From positions 1,302,001 to 1,366,000 of the forward strand of contig NZ_JACIET010000002.1 of assembly GCF_014197015.1 (NCBI RefSeq): DNA of 64,000 bases. Direction: 5' to 3'. This document shows, in pieces, positions 34,019-44,199 of the stretch. Made by a program: the position numbers and the translations under genes. Each line of letters starts with the position of its first letter. Position 1 is the first letter of the stretch. Origin of the DNA: Niveibacterium umoris (GTDB lineage Bacteria > Pseudomonadota > Gammaproteobacteria > Burkholderiales > Rhodocyclaceae). Below the pieces are notes generated by a model that saw only the letters and a program-made list of their open reading frames with translations, was not told where the DNA came from and did not search any database.

Positions 34019-34789
34019 TCAGGGCTCGATGAACAAGTCGCGGTAAGCGGTGTACAAGGATACGAGCAGCACCGGGAATGCGATCAGCAGACCAAGCCCG
34101 AAGGGGATCAGCGCAATGAGCATCACGATGGCGCCAACGACAACGTAATGGATCACGGCTCGCGAGTTGCGCAAGGTGATGCGGAAGCTGTTCTTCATTG
34201 CCTCTACCGGCGACAAGTCATGACGCAGCACCAATGCTGGCGCTAGCCACATGAGGGCGTAAAACGAAGGCGCGAGGAGGAGGAGGAAAAGAAAGGCGAG
34301 CAGAATCAATCCGAGTCCGACACCGGGTCCCCACGCCATGAATGACTTGATACCCGTAAGCTCCAATAAAACTTGAGACGCGACAATCCCTATGAAGCTC
34401 CACAGCAGACCGACTAGCGCTAGCGGAGCGAATTTCTCGCGGAAACCCGCGAAGAGATCGCCGACTCTAACCCGCTCGCCACCCTCTTGGCGTGCCGCAG
34501 CGTAGATCACTCCGGCCAGGAACACTGGCATCAACACGGTTCTCAGCATGCCAAGCAATTGAACGTTGCCTAGCGTGAATAGAACAAACATCATCACAAA
34601 CATCACCAGCCCAATCAGCATCCAGGTGCCCAGTTGCGCGAACACCATAGAGAAGGCTTCAGTGATCCATTTCACTCCCCGGATGGGATCGACTTTACGT
34701 CCTTGCGGGTGAAAACCATGTGAATCCCGCCCGGTCGGCTCATCCTGAACCTTTGAGCTGGGTGGGGCGTACGGATTTACAGCGGACAC
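34019..34789 (-). CDS. BPSS1780-family membrane protein, copy 1
   Basis: 256 residues, paralogue of the next gene (KVDPIRGVKWITEAFSMVFAQLGTW against KVDAGRGVAWITEAFSMVFAQLGTW; the shared core is about half identical). Start is GTG at 34789, where copy 2 has ATG; both have GGAAGG upstream. Third codon positions hold visibly more A/T than the neighbours, so this copy may have a different history or relaxed constraint. Separated from copy 2 by 190 bases that include a duplicated promoter region. Confidence 0.85.
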   Translation of the reverse strand: MSAVNPYAPPSSKVQDEPTGRDSHGFHPQGRKVDPIRGVKWITEAFSMVFAQLGTWMLIGLVMFVMMFVLFTLGNVQLLGMLRTVLMPVFLAGVIYAAARQEGGERVRVGDLFAGFREKFAPLALVGLLWSFIGIVASQVLLELTGIKSFMAWGPGVGLGLILLAFLFLLLLAPSFYALMWLAPALVLRHDLSPVEAMKNSFRITLRNSRAVIHYVVVGAIVMLIALIPFGLGLLIAFPVLLVSLYTAYRDLFIEP

Positions 34790-34825
34790 GGCGAGCCTTC
34801 CGATGTGGGCATGAATGATGCCGCG

Positions 34826-34861
34826 ATCTTACCTGCGTGGGTATGCGGGTGACCACGGTCA
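34826..34861 (-). promoter_or_regulatory. Promoter region of BPSS1780 copy 1
   Basis: TGACCGTGGTCA (34850-34861; perfect 5-base arms TGACC/GGTCA with a 2-base centre) followed by the -10-like TAAGAT (34826-34831) on the minus strand. Same spacing as in copy 2. Confidence 0.5.
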
Positions 34862-34916
34862 TACATGGCCTGCGGTGCGCGCGAATACGGCGAGTAACCG
34901 CTGTCTAGCTCGGCGA

Positions 34917-35978
34917 TCAGTCCTTCCACAACTCCGGTGTGGCGCTGCTGGGCGGCAGCAGGCCGAGGTGGCGATACACCGCGGCGGTGGCGACGCGGCC
35001 GCGTGGGGTGCGCTGCAGGTAGCCCTGCTGGATCAGGTAGGGCTCCAGCACGTCCTCGATCGTGTCGCGCGATTCACCGATCGCGGCAGCGAGGTTGTCG
35101 ACGCCGACCGGGCCGCCGGAGAACTTCTCGATCACCGCGTCGAGCAGCTTGCGGTCCATGATGTCGAGGCCGACCGGGTCGACGTCGAGCATGGTCAGCG
35201 CGGCATCCGCAACCGGGCGGGTGATTTCGCCATTCGCCTTTACTTCGGCGAAGTCGCGCACGCGGCGCAGCAGGCGGTTGGCGATACGCGGGGTGCCGCG
35301 CGCGCGGCGGGCGATTTCAAGCGCGCCCTCGTCCTCGATGCCGACTTTCAGCAACTGCGCCGAGCGCCCGACGATCTGGCGCAACTCTTCGGCGTTGTAG
35401 AACTCGAGCCGGGCGACGATGCCGAAGCGGTCGCGCAGCGGGTTGGTCAGCATGCCGGCTCGGGTGGTGGCGCCGACCAGTGTGAAGGGCGGCAGGTCGA
35501 GCTTGACCGAGCGGGCGGCAGGGCCTTCACCGATCATGATGTCGATCTGGTAGTCCTCCAGCGCCGGGTACAGCACCTCCTCGACCACCGGCGAGAGGCG
35601 GTGGATCTCGTCGATGAACAGCACGTCGTGCGGCTCAAGGTTGGTCAGCAGCGCGGCCAGGTCGCCGGCGCGTTCCAGCACCGGGCCTGAGGTTTGGCGC
35701 AGATTCACACCCATTTCGGCGGCGATGATGTGGGCCAGCGTGGTCTTGCCCAGGCCGGGCGGGCCGAACAGCAGCACATGGTCGAGCGCTTCCTTGCGGT
35801 TGCGCGCGGCGCCGATGAAGATTTCCAGCTGCTCGCGGATCTTCACCTGCCCGGTGTAGTCGACCAGGCGCTTGGGGCGCAGCGCGCGCTCAAGGGCCTC
35901 TTCCTGTGCCGAAGCGGGGTTGGCGGCGACGATGCGTTCCGGTGGCGGGACGGGGGCGAGACGGTCGGTTTCGATCAT
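34917..35978 (-). CDS. ruvB: Holliday junction DNA helicase RuvB
   Basis: 353 residues, AAA+ motor for branch migration. Walker A GPPGLGKT (72-79), Walker [10 protein letters not shown], sensor 1 [20 protein letters not shown], and C-terminal winged helix ([17 protein letters not shown]). ATG 35978 gives the usual MIETDRLAP-like start; a longer frame upstream is non-coding. ruvA is not adjacent: it lies 17 kb away beyond the chemosensory operon. Confidence 0.96.
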   Translation of the reverse strand: MIETDRLAPVPPPERIVAANPASAQEEALERALRPKRLVDYTGQVKIREQLEIFIGAARNRKEALDHVLLFGPPGLGKTTLAHIIAAEMGVNLRQTSGPVLERAGDLAALLTNLEPHDVLFIDEIHRLSPVVEEVLYPALEDYQIDIMIGEGPAARSVKLDLPPFTLVGATTRAGMLTNPLRDRFGIVARLEFYNAEELRQIVGRSAQLLKVGIEDEGALEIARRARGTPRIANRLLRRVRDFAEVKANGEITRPVADAALTMLDVDPVGLDIMDRKLLDAVIEKFSGGPVGVDNLAAAIGESRDTIEDVLEPYLIQQGYLQRTPRGRVATAAVYRHLGLLPPSSATPELWKD

Positions 35979-36114
35979 GCACAAGAGTGTAGCGCGCCGC
36001 ACGACTTCGGTTTGCCCGCCCATGTTTTCGCGCCATGCGGCCCGCCGCGGGCCTGGCACGGCTGGGGGGCGTGCAAGAAGGCGCAGCCCGGAAATAAATA
36101 GGTTCCCCTTGCCC

Positions 36115-36141
36115 TAAAGAAAGACGTCAGGGTGACGTTAT
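36115..36141 (+). promoter_or_regulatory. Possible sigma-28 promoter with inverted repeat, before chemosensory operon
   Basis: TAAAGAAA - 11 bases - GACGTTAT resembles the FliA-type consensus TAAAGTTT-N11-GCCGATAA with correct spacing (5 of 8 matches in each box). The spacer and -10 contain a perfect inverted repeat ACGTCA-GGG-TGACGT (36124-36138) that could be an operator. About 60 bases separate it from the first start codon. The 225-base gap between ruvB and this operon holds no gene. Confidence 0.4.
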
Positions 36142-36203
36142 GCGAGCACGACCTTCTGCACTGCATCGCGAACCATCTGGACTTCCTCCCTTCGGAGACG
36201 GTT

Positions 36204-37346
36204 ATGGGCAAAGCGGCATCCTTCTGGCGGCATCCGGTGTTCATTGCGCTTCTGGTCATCAACCTGCCGGCCAGCGCCTGGCTGGCGGGCACCTGGTGGT
36301 GGGGCGTGGCTTGGGCGGTGTTGCTGGGGCTTGCGCTGCTCATCGTGGCGCGGCGATCCGAAGCGCCGGCGGAGAAGCTGGTCGCGGTGGAACCCGGTGC
36401 CGTGGTGCACAACGTCGTTGTCGAGACCAAGTTGCCGCATCTGGTTGCCGACGTGGTGCCGCTATGGAACAAGCATGTGTCGCTGGCCCAGGAGCAGATC
36501 AAGACGGCGATCGACGCCCTGGCGCAGGGCTTCGCCTCCCTGTCGAAGCGTCTTTCGGCCGACAGCGGCGCGGTACTCGACGAGGCCGGGGTGCTCAAGA
36601 CGATCCAGGCGGCCGAGAACGGGCTGCGCGAGATCATCGCAGTGCTCGACCAGACGCAGGCCTTCCGCGCCCAGCTCATCACCCAGATCGGCGGGGTCGC
36701 CGCGCATGCCGACCAGCTCCAGCGCATGGCCGAAGACGTTGCCAACATCGCCAAGCAGACCAACCTGCTCGCGCTCAACGCGGCGATCGAGGCGGCGCGT
36801 GCCGGCGAGAGCGGGCGCGGTTTCGCGGTGGTGGCGGACGAGGTGCGCAAGCTCTCGACCCAGTCCGGCGATACCGGCCAGCGCATCCGCGAAATGGTGT
36901 CCACCGTGGCGGAGTCGATCCGCCAGACGCTGGCGATGTCGGAAGACTTCGCGCATCGGGAACGTGAAATCGTCGCTAGGTCCAGTTCGACGGCCGAACA
37001 AATCCTTGGTGACTTCAACACCACCGCGCAGTCGCTGCAGGCTTCGGTGGGGGCGCTGCAGGCCGAGCGGCGTGAGGTCGAGGCCGACGTCGAAGCGGTG
37101 CTGGTGAATCTGCAGTTCGAGGACCGGGTGCACCAGATCCTCGATCACATCCTGCAGGACATGGCGCGCCTCGCCGAAACCTCGCGCGCGATGGTCGAAA
37201 CCCCAGAGCAAGTCGCCACGCTCGATGTGGCGGACTGGCTGGCCCACCTCTCCAGCAGCTATACCACCCAAGAGCAGCGCATCGTTCATCACGGCAAGGC
37301 CGCCAAGGCGGCGGCGCCGGCGGCGAGCGGCATCACCTTCTTCTGA
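36204..37346 (+). CDS. Receptor-like methyl-accepting protein with C-terminal DxxxQ segment
   Basis: 380 residues. Start ATG 36204 follows GGAG; an upstream frame from 36132 is not needed. Two close membrane spans (about 12-52) with almost no periplasmic domain, then a coiled coil and the MCP signalling hairpin [39 protein letters not shown]. After the hairpin comes [15 protein letters not shown], where Asp307 and Gln311 have CheZ-like D-x-x-x-Q spacing. The protein ends in ITFF. Probably a cytoplasm-sensing receptor or an adaptor that also meets phosphorylated CheY. First gene of the operon. Confidence 0.85.
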   Translation: MGKAASFWRHPVFIALLVINLPASAWLAGTWWWGVAWAVLLGLALLIVARRSEAPAEKLVAVEPGAVVHNVVVETKLPHLVADVVPLWNKHVSLAQEQIKTAIDALAQGFASLSKRLSADSGAVLDEAGVLKTIQAAENGLREIIAVLDQTQAFRAQLITQIGGVAAHADQLQRMAEDVANIAKQTNLLALNAAIEAARAGESGRGFAVVADEVRKLSTQSGDTGQRIREMVSTVAESIRQTLAMSEDFAHREREIVARSSSTAEQILGDFNTTAQSLQASVGALQAERREVEADVEAVLVNLQFEDRVHQILDHILQDMARLAETSRAMVETPEQVATLDVADWLAHLSSSYTTQEQRIVHHGKAAKAAAPAASGITFF

Positions 37347-37363
37347 TCGGCAGGACTCTCCCC

Positions 37364-37732
37364 ATGAGCAAAACCATACTCATCGTCGATGATTCCTTCA
37401 GTCTGCGGCGCACCCTCGCGATCGCCCTCACCGGGGCCGGTTACGAGGTGGTCGAAGGCAGCGACGGCCGCGACGCACTGGCCAAACTCGACGGCCGCAA
37501 GTTCAACCTGATCATCTCTGACGTGAACATGCCGAACATGGACGGCATCAGCTTCGTCAAAGCGGCGAAACAGTTGCCGAACTACCGCTTCACGCCGGTG
37601 ATCATGCTCACCACCGAGACCGACCAGGCCAAGATCGCCGAAGGCAAGGCCGCCGGCGTGCGCGCCTGGGTGGTCAAACCCTTCCAGCCGCCCGCCCTGC
37701 TCGACGCGGTGGCGAAACTCATCGCACCCTGA
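37364..37732 (+). CDS. cheY: Chemotaxis response regulator CheY
   Basis: 122 residues, single REC domain. Acidic pocket VDDS (Asp9, Asp10), phospho-acceptor Asp53 (IISDVNMPNMDG), Thr in MLTTET, Lys in VVKPF. Eighteen bases after the receptor-like gene. The operon also contains two other REC-bearing genes. Confidence 0.93.
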   Translation: MSKTILIVDDSFSLRRTLAIALTGAGYEVVEGSDGRDALAKLDGRKFNLIISDVNMPNMDGISFVKAAKQLPNYRFTPVIMLTTETDQAKIAEGKAAGVRAWVVKPFQPPALLDAVAKLIAP

Positions 37733-37743
37733 AGGAGGCCGTC

Positions 37744-38067
37744 ATGCCGGTAAGCGAGAAAACGCGGGACGGCGGCAAGGTGCTGTGCATCAACGGCGGC
37801 ATGACGATCTTCGAAGCGGTCGAACTGCGCGAGCAGCTCAGCGCCGCGCTGACTGCGGCGCCGGAACGCCTGGCGGTGGATCTGTCCGGCGTCGAGGAAA
37901 TCGACACCGCCGGCACGCAGCTGCTGATCGCGCTCAAGCGGCAGGCGGCGAAGGAAGGCAAGGCCCTCGAATACTGCCTGCACAGCGCTGCGGTGCTGGG
38001 CGTGATCGATCTGCTGAATCTGGCCGGGGCGCTGGGCGACCCGGTACTCGTAGCCAGCGCGGGGTGA
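37744..38067 (+). CDS. STAS-domain protein
   Basis: 107 residues with a STAS fold: GGMTIFEAVELREQL, then AVDLSGVEEIDTAGTQLLIALKRQA. In anti-sigma antagonists the residue before AG is a phosphorylated Ser; here the site reads DTAG, so Thr could take its place. It sits between cheY and cheA, 3 bases before cheA, a position that suggests it binds or tunes the kinase. No sigma-factor partner genes are present. Confidence 0.88.
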   Translation: MPVSEKTRDGGKVLCINGGMTIFEAVELREQLSAALTAAPERLAVDLSGVEEIDTAGTQLLIALKRQAAKEGKALEYCLHSAAVLGVIDLLNLAGALGDPVLVASAG

Positions 38068-38070
38068 ACG

Positions 38071-40266
38071 ATGGAAATGGACATGGCGCGCGAAGCGCTG
38101 GTGCAGGAAGCCCGCGAACTGCTGGTCGCAATGGAAAACGCGCTGCTCGAAATCGAATCGGACGGCGCCAACCCCGAGGCGATCAACGCGATCTTTCGAG
38201 CCGCCCACACGATCAAGGGCTCGGCCGGCCTCTTCGCTTTCAACAACATCGTCAGCTTCACCCACATCGTCGAAAGCCTGCTCGACCGCATCCGCAAGCG
38301 GGAGGTCGCGATCGACGACGCGATGCTGTCGCTGCTGCTCAAATGCGGTGACTACATCGGCGTGCTGGTCGATGCGATCGCCGAGCGCAAGGAAGACGAA
38401 GAGCCGGATGCCAGCCGTCGCGCTACGCTCGAAGCGGCGCTGCAGGCGCATCTCGAACCGCCGCCGGCAGTCGCCGAGGCCGCCAGCACCGCGGTAACCG
38501 CGGCTGCTGAAGCCGAGCCGGAGCAGATGGCCGGGAGCGCCGGCGTCGCCAGCGACAGCTGGCACCTTTCGCTGCGCTTCTCGCCCGATGTGCTGCGCAA
38601 CGGGCTCGACCCGATCGCCTTTCTGCACTACCTGCGCACGCTGGGCCGCATCGTCTACATGCAGACCGTTGCAGACACGCTGCCGGAAGCCGATGCGATG
38701 GACCCGGAGGCCTGCTATCTCGGCTTCGAGATCGGCCTGCATACCGACGCCGACCGCCAGGCGATCGAGAATGTCTTCGAATTCGTGCGCGACGACGCCC
38801 AGATCAAGATCCTGCCGCCGAACGGCAAGATCGAGGAATACGTCGAACTGATCAACTCGATGGCCGACCCCGGCCGCCTTGGCGAAATCCTGGTGCAGGG
38901 CGGCGCGCTGACGCCGGCCGAACTTGAACGCGTGCTCGACTGGCAGGCGCATCAGCACATCCGCAAACCGATCGGCGGGCTGCTGGTCGAGCGCGAAATC
39001 GTGCCGGAAGCCGTGGTCACCGCGGCGCTGACGCGCCAGAAGCAGAGTGAAGAGCGCAAGGCGCAGGAACAGAAATTCATCAAGGTCGAGGTGTCAAAAC
39101 TCGATGCATTGATCGATCTTGTGGGCGAACTGGTCATCGCCGGCGCCGCCACCCGCATGATCGCCCGTCAGCGCAAGGACCCGGCCTTCGACGAAGCCTC
39201 GCAGTCGCTGTCCACACTCGTCGAGCAGATCCGCGACGCCTCGCTGACGCTGCGCATGGTGCCGATCGGCGAAGTCTTCCAGCGCTTCCCGCGGGTGGTG
39301 CGCGACATCTCGCGCGACCTGGGCAAGAGCATCGAACTGGTGATCACCGGCGCCGATACCGAACTCGACAAATCGATGGTCGAAAAGCTCGGCGACCCGC
39401 TGATGCACATCGTGCGCAACGCCATGGACCACGGCATCGAAGCCACCGAGGCGCGCGCCACCGCCGGCAAGTCGTTGAGCGGTACGCTGCGCCTCAACGC
39501 GTACCACGATTCCGGCTGCATCGTCATCGAAGTCTCGGACGACGGCCGCGGCCTCAACCGCGAGCGCATCTTCGCCAAGGCGGTCGAACGCGGCCTGGTG
39601 GCGGCCGACGCGGTGCTCAGCGACAGCGAGATCTTCCGGCTGATCTTCGAACCCGGTTTTTCCACCGCCGAGCAGATCACGAATCTTTCCGGCCGCGGCG
39701 TCGGCATGGACGTGGTGCGCAAGAACGTCGAAGCCTTGCGCGGCGAGGTCGACGTGCTGAGCGTCGCGGGCGAAGGCACCACCGTACGTATCCGCCTGCC
39801 GCTCACGCTCGCGATCATCGATGGCTTCCAGGTCATGGTCGGCGAATCGATCTTCGTGCTGCCGCTCGACCTGGTCGTCGAGTGCATCGACCTCACCGAG
39901 CATCACGCCCAGCATGCCATCGTGCAGTTGCGCGGCGAGCCGCTGCCCTTCGTGCGGCTGCGCGAGCTGTTCGACATGCCGGCGGTGGCGGGGCTGCGCG
40001 AAAGTCTGGTGGTGGTGCAGTTCGGTAGCAGCCGCGCCGGTGTGGTGGTCGACCGCCTGCTCGGCGAGTTCCAGGCGGTGATCAAGCCGCTCGGCGAACT
40101 CTTCATCCACTTCAAGACGGTCAGCGGTTCGACCATCCTCGGTGACGGCCGGGTGGCGCTGATCCTCGATGTGCCGCGCCTGATCGAGATGGCGTCGAGC
40201 CGTGATCACGATCTCGCTCGGCGCCCCCGAACGATTGCCGGGCAACTGCCGCTCGCCCGCGAATGA
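38071..40266 (+). CDS. cheA: Chemotaxis histidine kinase CheA with an inserted GspE-N-like segment
   Basis: 731 residues. HPt domain with phosphorylation site His46 (AAHTIKGSAGLF). An alpha/beta region around 150-255 may be P2, to bind response regulators. Residues about 268-327 (LGEILVQGGALTPAELERVL...IGGLLVEREIVPEAVV) look like the paired helical repeats of type II secretion GspE N-terminal domains. Then dimerisation P3 (LDALIDLVGELVIAGA), kinase P4 (HIVRNAMDHGIE, DDGRGLN, GRGVGMDVV) and CheW-like P5. All catalytic motifs look intact. Confidence 0.95.
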   Translation: MEMDMAREALVQEARELLVAMENALLEIESDGANPEAINAIFRAAHTIKGSAGLFAFNNIVSFTHIVESLLDRIRKREVAIDDAMLSLLLKCGDYIGVLVDAIAERKEDEEPDASRRATLEAALQAHLEPPPAVAEAASTAVTAAAEAEPEQMAGSAGVASDSWHLSLRFSPDVLRNGLDPIAFLHYLRTLGRIVYMQTVADTLPEADAMDPEACYLGFEIGLHTDADRQAIENVFEFVRDDAQIKILPPNGKIEEYVELINSMADPGRLGEILVQGGALTPAELERVLDWQAHQHIRKPIGGLLVEREIVPEAVVTAALTRQKQSEERKAQEQKFIKVEVSKLDALIDLVGELVIAGAATRMIARQRKDPAFDEASQSLSTLVEQIRDASLTLRMVPIGEVFQRFPRVVRDISRDLGKSIELVITGADTELDKSMVEKLGDPLMHIVRNAMDHGIEATEARATAGKSLSGTLRLNAYHDSGCIVIEVSDDGRGLNRERIFAKAVERGLVAADAVLSDSEIFRLIFEPGFSTAEQITNLSGRGVGMDVVRKNVEALRGEVDVLSVAGEGTTVRIRLPLTLAIIDGFQVMVGESIFVLPLDLVVECIDLTEHHAQHAIVQLRGEPLPFVRLRELFDMPAVAGLRESLVVVQFGSSRAGVVVDRLLGEFQAVIKPLGELFIHFKTVSGSTILGDGRVALILDVPRLIEMASSRDHDLARRPRTIAGQLPLARE

Positions 40267-40329
40267 TTGTTTCCAGCGAGACCCAGTACAAAACCCTGCT
40301 GAAGTGCCCTCGAAAGTCAGGAGTCAAAA

Positions 40330-41967
40330 ATGAAGCTGGTCCACAAAATGCTCGGTCTGGTGCTCGCCGCCCTGGTGGGCATCGTGATTCTGGTGGGTGT
40401 GAACTACCAGAAGGCCAACGATCTGTTCGAGGCCGCGAACTTCGCCACCGTGAACGTCGTGCCAAGCCTGGTGGCCATTGCGGCCATCAACAACGCGACG
40501 GGAGACAACGTTACGGCGGTCTGGCGGATGGCTCAGGCGAAGACGCCCGCGGAAATCGCCGAAATCGAACAGTACATCTCGGCCAACTCGAAGAAGGCCA
40601 ATGAGGCCTTCGCGACCTACGAGAAGGATCTGATTGCCGACGACAAGGATCGCGCCTTGCTCAAGGAGGAGATGGGCATTCGAGACGCCATTCGCAGTGG
40701 GCGCGGCAAATTCGTCGATCTGCTCAAGCAGGGCAAGCGCCCCGAGGCGATGGCGGTCCTGTCCGACGAACTGGTCCCGCTGTTCGACAAGTACGACAAG
40801 GCGCTGGATGCGCACATGCAGTACAACGTCGAGATCGGCAAGGGCGCCGAGAAGAGCGCGCTCGAGGTCAAGGCGCGCGCGACGACCGTGGCGCTCGCGA
40901 CCGCGGCGCTCACGCTGCTCGCGGTGGGCGCAATCGGCTTTTTCGTGACGCGTTCCATCACGCGTTCGCTCGGCGGCGAACCCGACTATGCGTCTGATGT
41001 CGTGCAACGCGTCGCCGAGGGTGATCTCACGGTCAGCATCGAGACCGCCAAGGGCGATGAAACCAGCCTGCTCGCGGCGATGAAGCGGATGGTCGAACGC
41101 CTGACCGGCACGATCACGGAGATCAGCGACAACGCCACGGCGCTGGCCTCGGTGTCGGAAGAGATTTCGGCTTCGGCGCAGACCCTGTCGCAGAACGCGT
41201 CCGAGCAGGCCGCCAGCGTCGAGGAGACCAGTTCGGCGGTGGAGGAGATCAGCTCGACCGTCGCGCAGAACACCGAGAACGCACGCGTCACCGACACGAT
41301 GGCCACAACTTCCGCGAGCGAGGCGGGCGAGGGTGGCGCGGCAGTGAAGGAAACCGTTGCCGCGATGCGCCAGATTGCGAGCAAGATCGGCATCATCGAC
41401 GACATCGCCTACCAGACCAACCTGCTCGCGCTCAACGCGGCCATCGAGGCGGCTCGCGCCGGCGAGCATGGCAAGGGCTTCGCGGTGGTCGCCGCCGAAG
41501 TGCGCAAGCTGGCCGAGCGCAGCCAGGTCGCCGCGCAAGAGATCAGCGGGCTGGCCGGCAACAGTGTGGCGATGGCCGAGCGTGCCGGCGGCCTGCTCGA
41601 CCAGATGGTGCCGGCGATCCGCAAGACCGCCGACCTGGTGCAGGAAATTTCCGCCGCCTCGCGCGAGCAGGCCCACGGCCTCGGCCAGATCAGCTCGGCA
41701 ATGAGTCAGCTGGCAGAGACCACGCAGGCCAACGCCTCGGCCTCGGAACAGCTCTCATCGTCGTCGGAAGAAATGAGCGCACAGGCGGTGCAACTGCAGG
41801 AGCTGGTCGGCTTCTTCAAGGTGGCCAACGCCGCACCCGCGCGTGGGCACGGTGCGTCGCGTAGCGTGCGCAAGGGGGCGGCGAGGCCTGCGGCGGGCGG
41901 CGTCCGGCGTTCGGCGCTGGACCGCGGTGACGACCCGGTCGACGAGTCGTCCTTCACCCGCTTCTGA
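40330..41967 (+). CDS. mcp: Methyl-accepting chemotaxis protein, first of the duplicated pair
   Basis: 545 residues. Membrane span about 8-26, a four-helix-bundle-type periplasmic domain, a second span about 187-208, a short HAMP region, and the signalling domain with [20 protein letters not shown]. The tail ends [11 protein letters not shown] after a basic Ala/Gly-rich linker. From 41062 on, DNA is nearly identical to the second mcp at 42538, while sensor domains differ. Followed 14 bases on by a cheW. Confidence 0.93.
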   Translation: MKLVHKMLGLVLAALVGIVILVGVNYQKANDLFEAANFATVNVVPSLVAIAAINNATGDNVTAVWRMAQAKTPAEIAEIEQYISANSKKANEAFATYEKDLIADDKDRALLKEEMGIRDAIRSGRGKFVDLLKQGKRPEAMAVLSDELVPLFDKYDKALDAHMQYNVEIGKGAEKSALEVKARATTVALATAALTLLAVGAIGFFVTRSITRSLGGEPDYASDVVQRVAEGDLTVSIETAKGDETSLLAAMKRMVERLTGTITEISDNATALASVSEEISASAQTLSQNASEQAASVEETSSAVEEISSTVAQNTENARVTDTMATTSASEAGEGGAAVKETVAAMRQIASKIGIIDDIAYQTNLLALNAAIEAARAGEHGKGFAVVAAEVRKLAERSQVAAQEISGLAGNSVAMAERAGGLLDQMVPAIRKTADLVQEISAASREQAHGLGQISSAMSQLAETTQANASASEQLSSSSEEMSAQAVQLQELVGFFKVANAAPARGHGASRSVRKGAARPAAGGVRRSALDRGDDPVDESSFTRF

Positions 41968-42493
41968 ACGGAGGCGCGGCCATGAGCACCCTGCCCGCCA
42001 CCACGGCGGCCAACCGCATCGCCCGCCAGCAGGACACGCCGGGCGGGCGGCAGTTCCTGACCTTCACGCTGGGCGGCGAGATGTTCGCGATCCCGCTCGA
42101 ACACATCCGCGAGATCATCGAATTCGGCGGCCTGACCGAGATCCCGATGATGCCGGACTTCCTGCGCGGGGTGATCAACCTGCGCGGCGCGGTGGTGCCG
42201 GTGATCGACCTGGCGGCACGCTTTGGCCGCGCGCCGACGACGATCGCGCGCCGCACCTGCATCGTGATTCTTGAAGTGCTGCAGGAAGAGCAACTGATGC
42301 CGCTGGGCGTGATCGTCGATGCGGTGAGCGAGGTGCTCGCGGTCGAGCACAGCCAGATCGAGCCGCGCCCGAGCTTCGGCGCGAAGATCCGCGCCGAGTT
42401 CATCGAAGGCATGATCAACCACCACGACAAGTTCGTTGTCGCGCTCGACATCCAGCATGTGCTGTCGGTCGACGAGATGGCTTCGCTGATCGG
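41062..42493 (+). repeat. Direct repeat, copy 1 (mcp signalling domain + cheW)
   Basis: About 1.43 kb covering the end of the first mcp and almost all of the first cheW. Copy 2 is 43297-44725. Within cheW only about six base changes are seen; the mcp tail differs by one codon in length. Confidence 0.9.
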
Positions 42494-42536
42494 GATGGGG
42501 GGGTCGGAAATGGCTTTTGCCAATCAGGGGGCGTGA
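41982..42536 (+). CDS. cheW: Chemotaxis adaptor CheW, copy 1
   Basis: 184 residues. CheW fold cues: [47 protein letters not shown] and [19 protein letters not shown]. Links receptors to CheA. Apart from about its last ten codons it is nearly the same as the cheW at 44214. The next mcp starts 1 base after the stop. Confidence 0.95.
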   Translation: MSTLPATTAANRIARQQDTPGGRQFLTFTLGGEMFAIPLEHIREIIEFGGLTEIPMMPDFLRGVINLRGAVVPVIDLAARFGRAPTTIARRTCIVILEVLQEEQLMPLGVIVDAVSEVLAVEHSQIEPRPSFGAKIRAEFIEGMINHHDKFVVALDIQHVLSVDEMASLIGMGGSEMAFANQGA

Positions 42537-42537
42537 C

Positions 42538-44199
42538 ATGAACGGATTTCATCGACTGACGGTGCGGGTGCGGCTGCTGTTGTCCTTCGGCTTGCTGCTG
42601 GCGCTGCTGGCCGTCACCGGCGGCGTGGGTTACTACTCGACGCACACCATCAACCAGCTGGTGCAGGACATGTATGAGAACCAGCTCACGCCGATCAAGG
42701 ATGTCGCCAACGCCAACATGCAGGCGATCTATCACAACCGTTCGCTTTATCGCTACATCTCCGAGACCGAGCCGAAATACATGGATGACGCCGCAGCACG
42801 TATGGCGCTGGCCGAGCAAGAGATGAACAAACTGATGGACAAGTACCGCAAGACGGACCTGTCACCCGGCGAGGTCGACCTGCTCAAGCGATTCGACAGC
42901 GAATGGCCGGCCTACAAGGCTGCTTGCGTCGAACCGATGAAGCTGTCCTACACCGACACCGACGGCAGCAACAACAAGAAAGCCTCGGATCTGATGCGTT
43001 CGCAGTGCCGCCCGGCCTTCAACAAGGTCGACGACACGATGACCGAGATCGTGGAGCTCAACTACAAGCTCGCCACCGAGGCGCTGAAGACCTCGCAGGA
43101 AACCTACGCCAGTACCGTGCGGAACATCGTGATGTTCTGCCTGCTGGCGCTGGGCGTCGGGGTGGGGCTGACCTTGTTGATGAGCGTGAGCCTGCTGGGG
43201 CAGCTTGGCGGCGAGCCGAGCTACGCGGCGGAGATGGTGGCGAAGGTTGCCGACGGCGACCTGACGCTGCAGATTGCGACCCGCGGCGGCGACGAGACCA
43301 GCCTGCTCGCGGCGATGAAGCGGATGGTCGAACGCCTGACCGGCACGATCACGGAAATCAGCGACAACGCCACGGCGCTGGCCTCGGTGTCGGAAGAGAT
43401 TTCGGCTTCGGCGCAGACCCTGTCGCAGAACGCATCCGAGCAGGCCGCCAGCGTCGAGCAGACCAGCTCGGCGGTGGAAGAGATCAGCTCCACCGTTTCG
43501 CAGAACACCGAGAACGCACGCGTCACCGACACGATGGCGAGCACCTCGGCGAACGAGGCCGGCGAGGGCGGCGCGGCGGTGAAGGAAACCGTTGCCGCGA
43601 TGCGCCAGATTGCGAGCAAGATCGGCATCATCGACGACATCGCCTACCAGACCAACCTGCTCGCGCTCAACGCGGCCATCGAGGCGGCACGGGCCGGCGA
43701 GCACGGCAAGGGCTTCGCGGTGGTCGCCGCCGAAGTGCGCAAACTTGCCGAGCGCAGCCAGGTCGCCGCACAAGAGATCAGCGGGCTGGCCGGCAACAGC
43801 GTGGCGATGGCCGAGCGCGCGGGCGGCCTGCTCGACCAGATGGTGCCGGCGATCCGCAAGACCGCCGACCTGGTGCAGGAAATTTCCGCCGCCTCGCGCG
43901 AGCAGACCCACGGCCTCGGCCAGATCAGCGCGGCAATGAGTCAGCTTGCCGAGACCACGCAGGCCAACGCCTCGGCCTCGGAACAACTCTCTTCGTCGTC
44001 TGAAGAAATGAGCGCGCAGGCGGTGCAATTGCAGGAACTCGTGAGCTTCTTCCGCGTCGCCAACAGCAGCGGCGCACGCGGCACGATCGCTTCGCGGGCC
44101 CCGCGCAAGGCGGCCCGACCGGCGGCCGGTGGCGCGCGCCGCTCGGCGCTGGACCGCGGGGAGGACCCGGTCGACGAATCCTCCTTCACCCGCTTCTGA
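42538..44199 (+). CDS. mcp: Methyl-accepting chemotaxis protein, second of the duplicated pair
   Basis: 553 residues. Membrane span about 9-29, periplasmic four-helix domain ([20 protein letters not shown]; resembles the Tar-like bundle), span about 195-215, then the same signalling domain as the first mcp and the same tail [14 protein letters not shown] 42538 is chosen; a 7-codon extension from 42517 would sit in cheW. The sensor half differs strongly from the first mcp, so the two read different signals through a shared output. Confidence 0.93.
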   Translation: MNGFHRLTVRVRLLLSFGLLLALLAVTGGVGYYSTHTINQLVQDMYENQLTPIKDVANANMQAIYHNRSLYRYISETEPKYMDDAAARMALAEQEMNKLMDKYRKTDLSPGEVDLLKRFDSEWPAYKAACVEPMKLSYTDTDGSNNKKASDLMRSQCRPAFNKVDDTMTEIVELNYKLATEALKTSQETYASTVRNIVMFCLLALGVGVGLTLLMSVSLLGQLGGEPSYAAEMVAKVADGDLTLQIATRGGDETSLLAAMKRMVERLTGTITEISDNATALASVSEEISASAQTLSQNASEQAASVEQTSSAVEEISSTVSQNTENARVTDTMASTSANEAGEGGAAVKETVAAMRQIASKIGIIDDIAYQTNLLALNAAIEAARAGEHGKGFAVVAAEVRKLAERSQVAAQEISGLAGNSVAMAERAGGLLDQMVPAIRKTADLVQEISAASREQTHGLGQISAAMSQLAETTQANASASEQLSSSSEEMSAQAVQLQELVSFFRVANSSGARGTIASRAPRKAARPAAGGARRSALDRGEDPVDESSFTRF

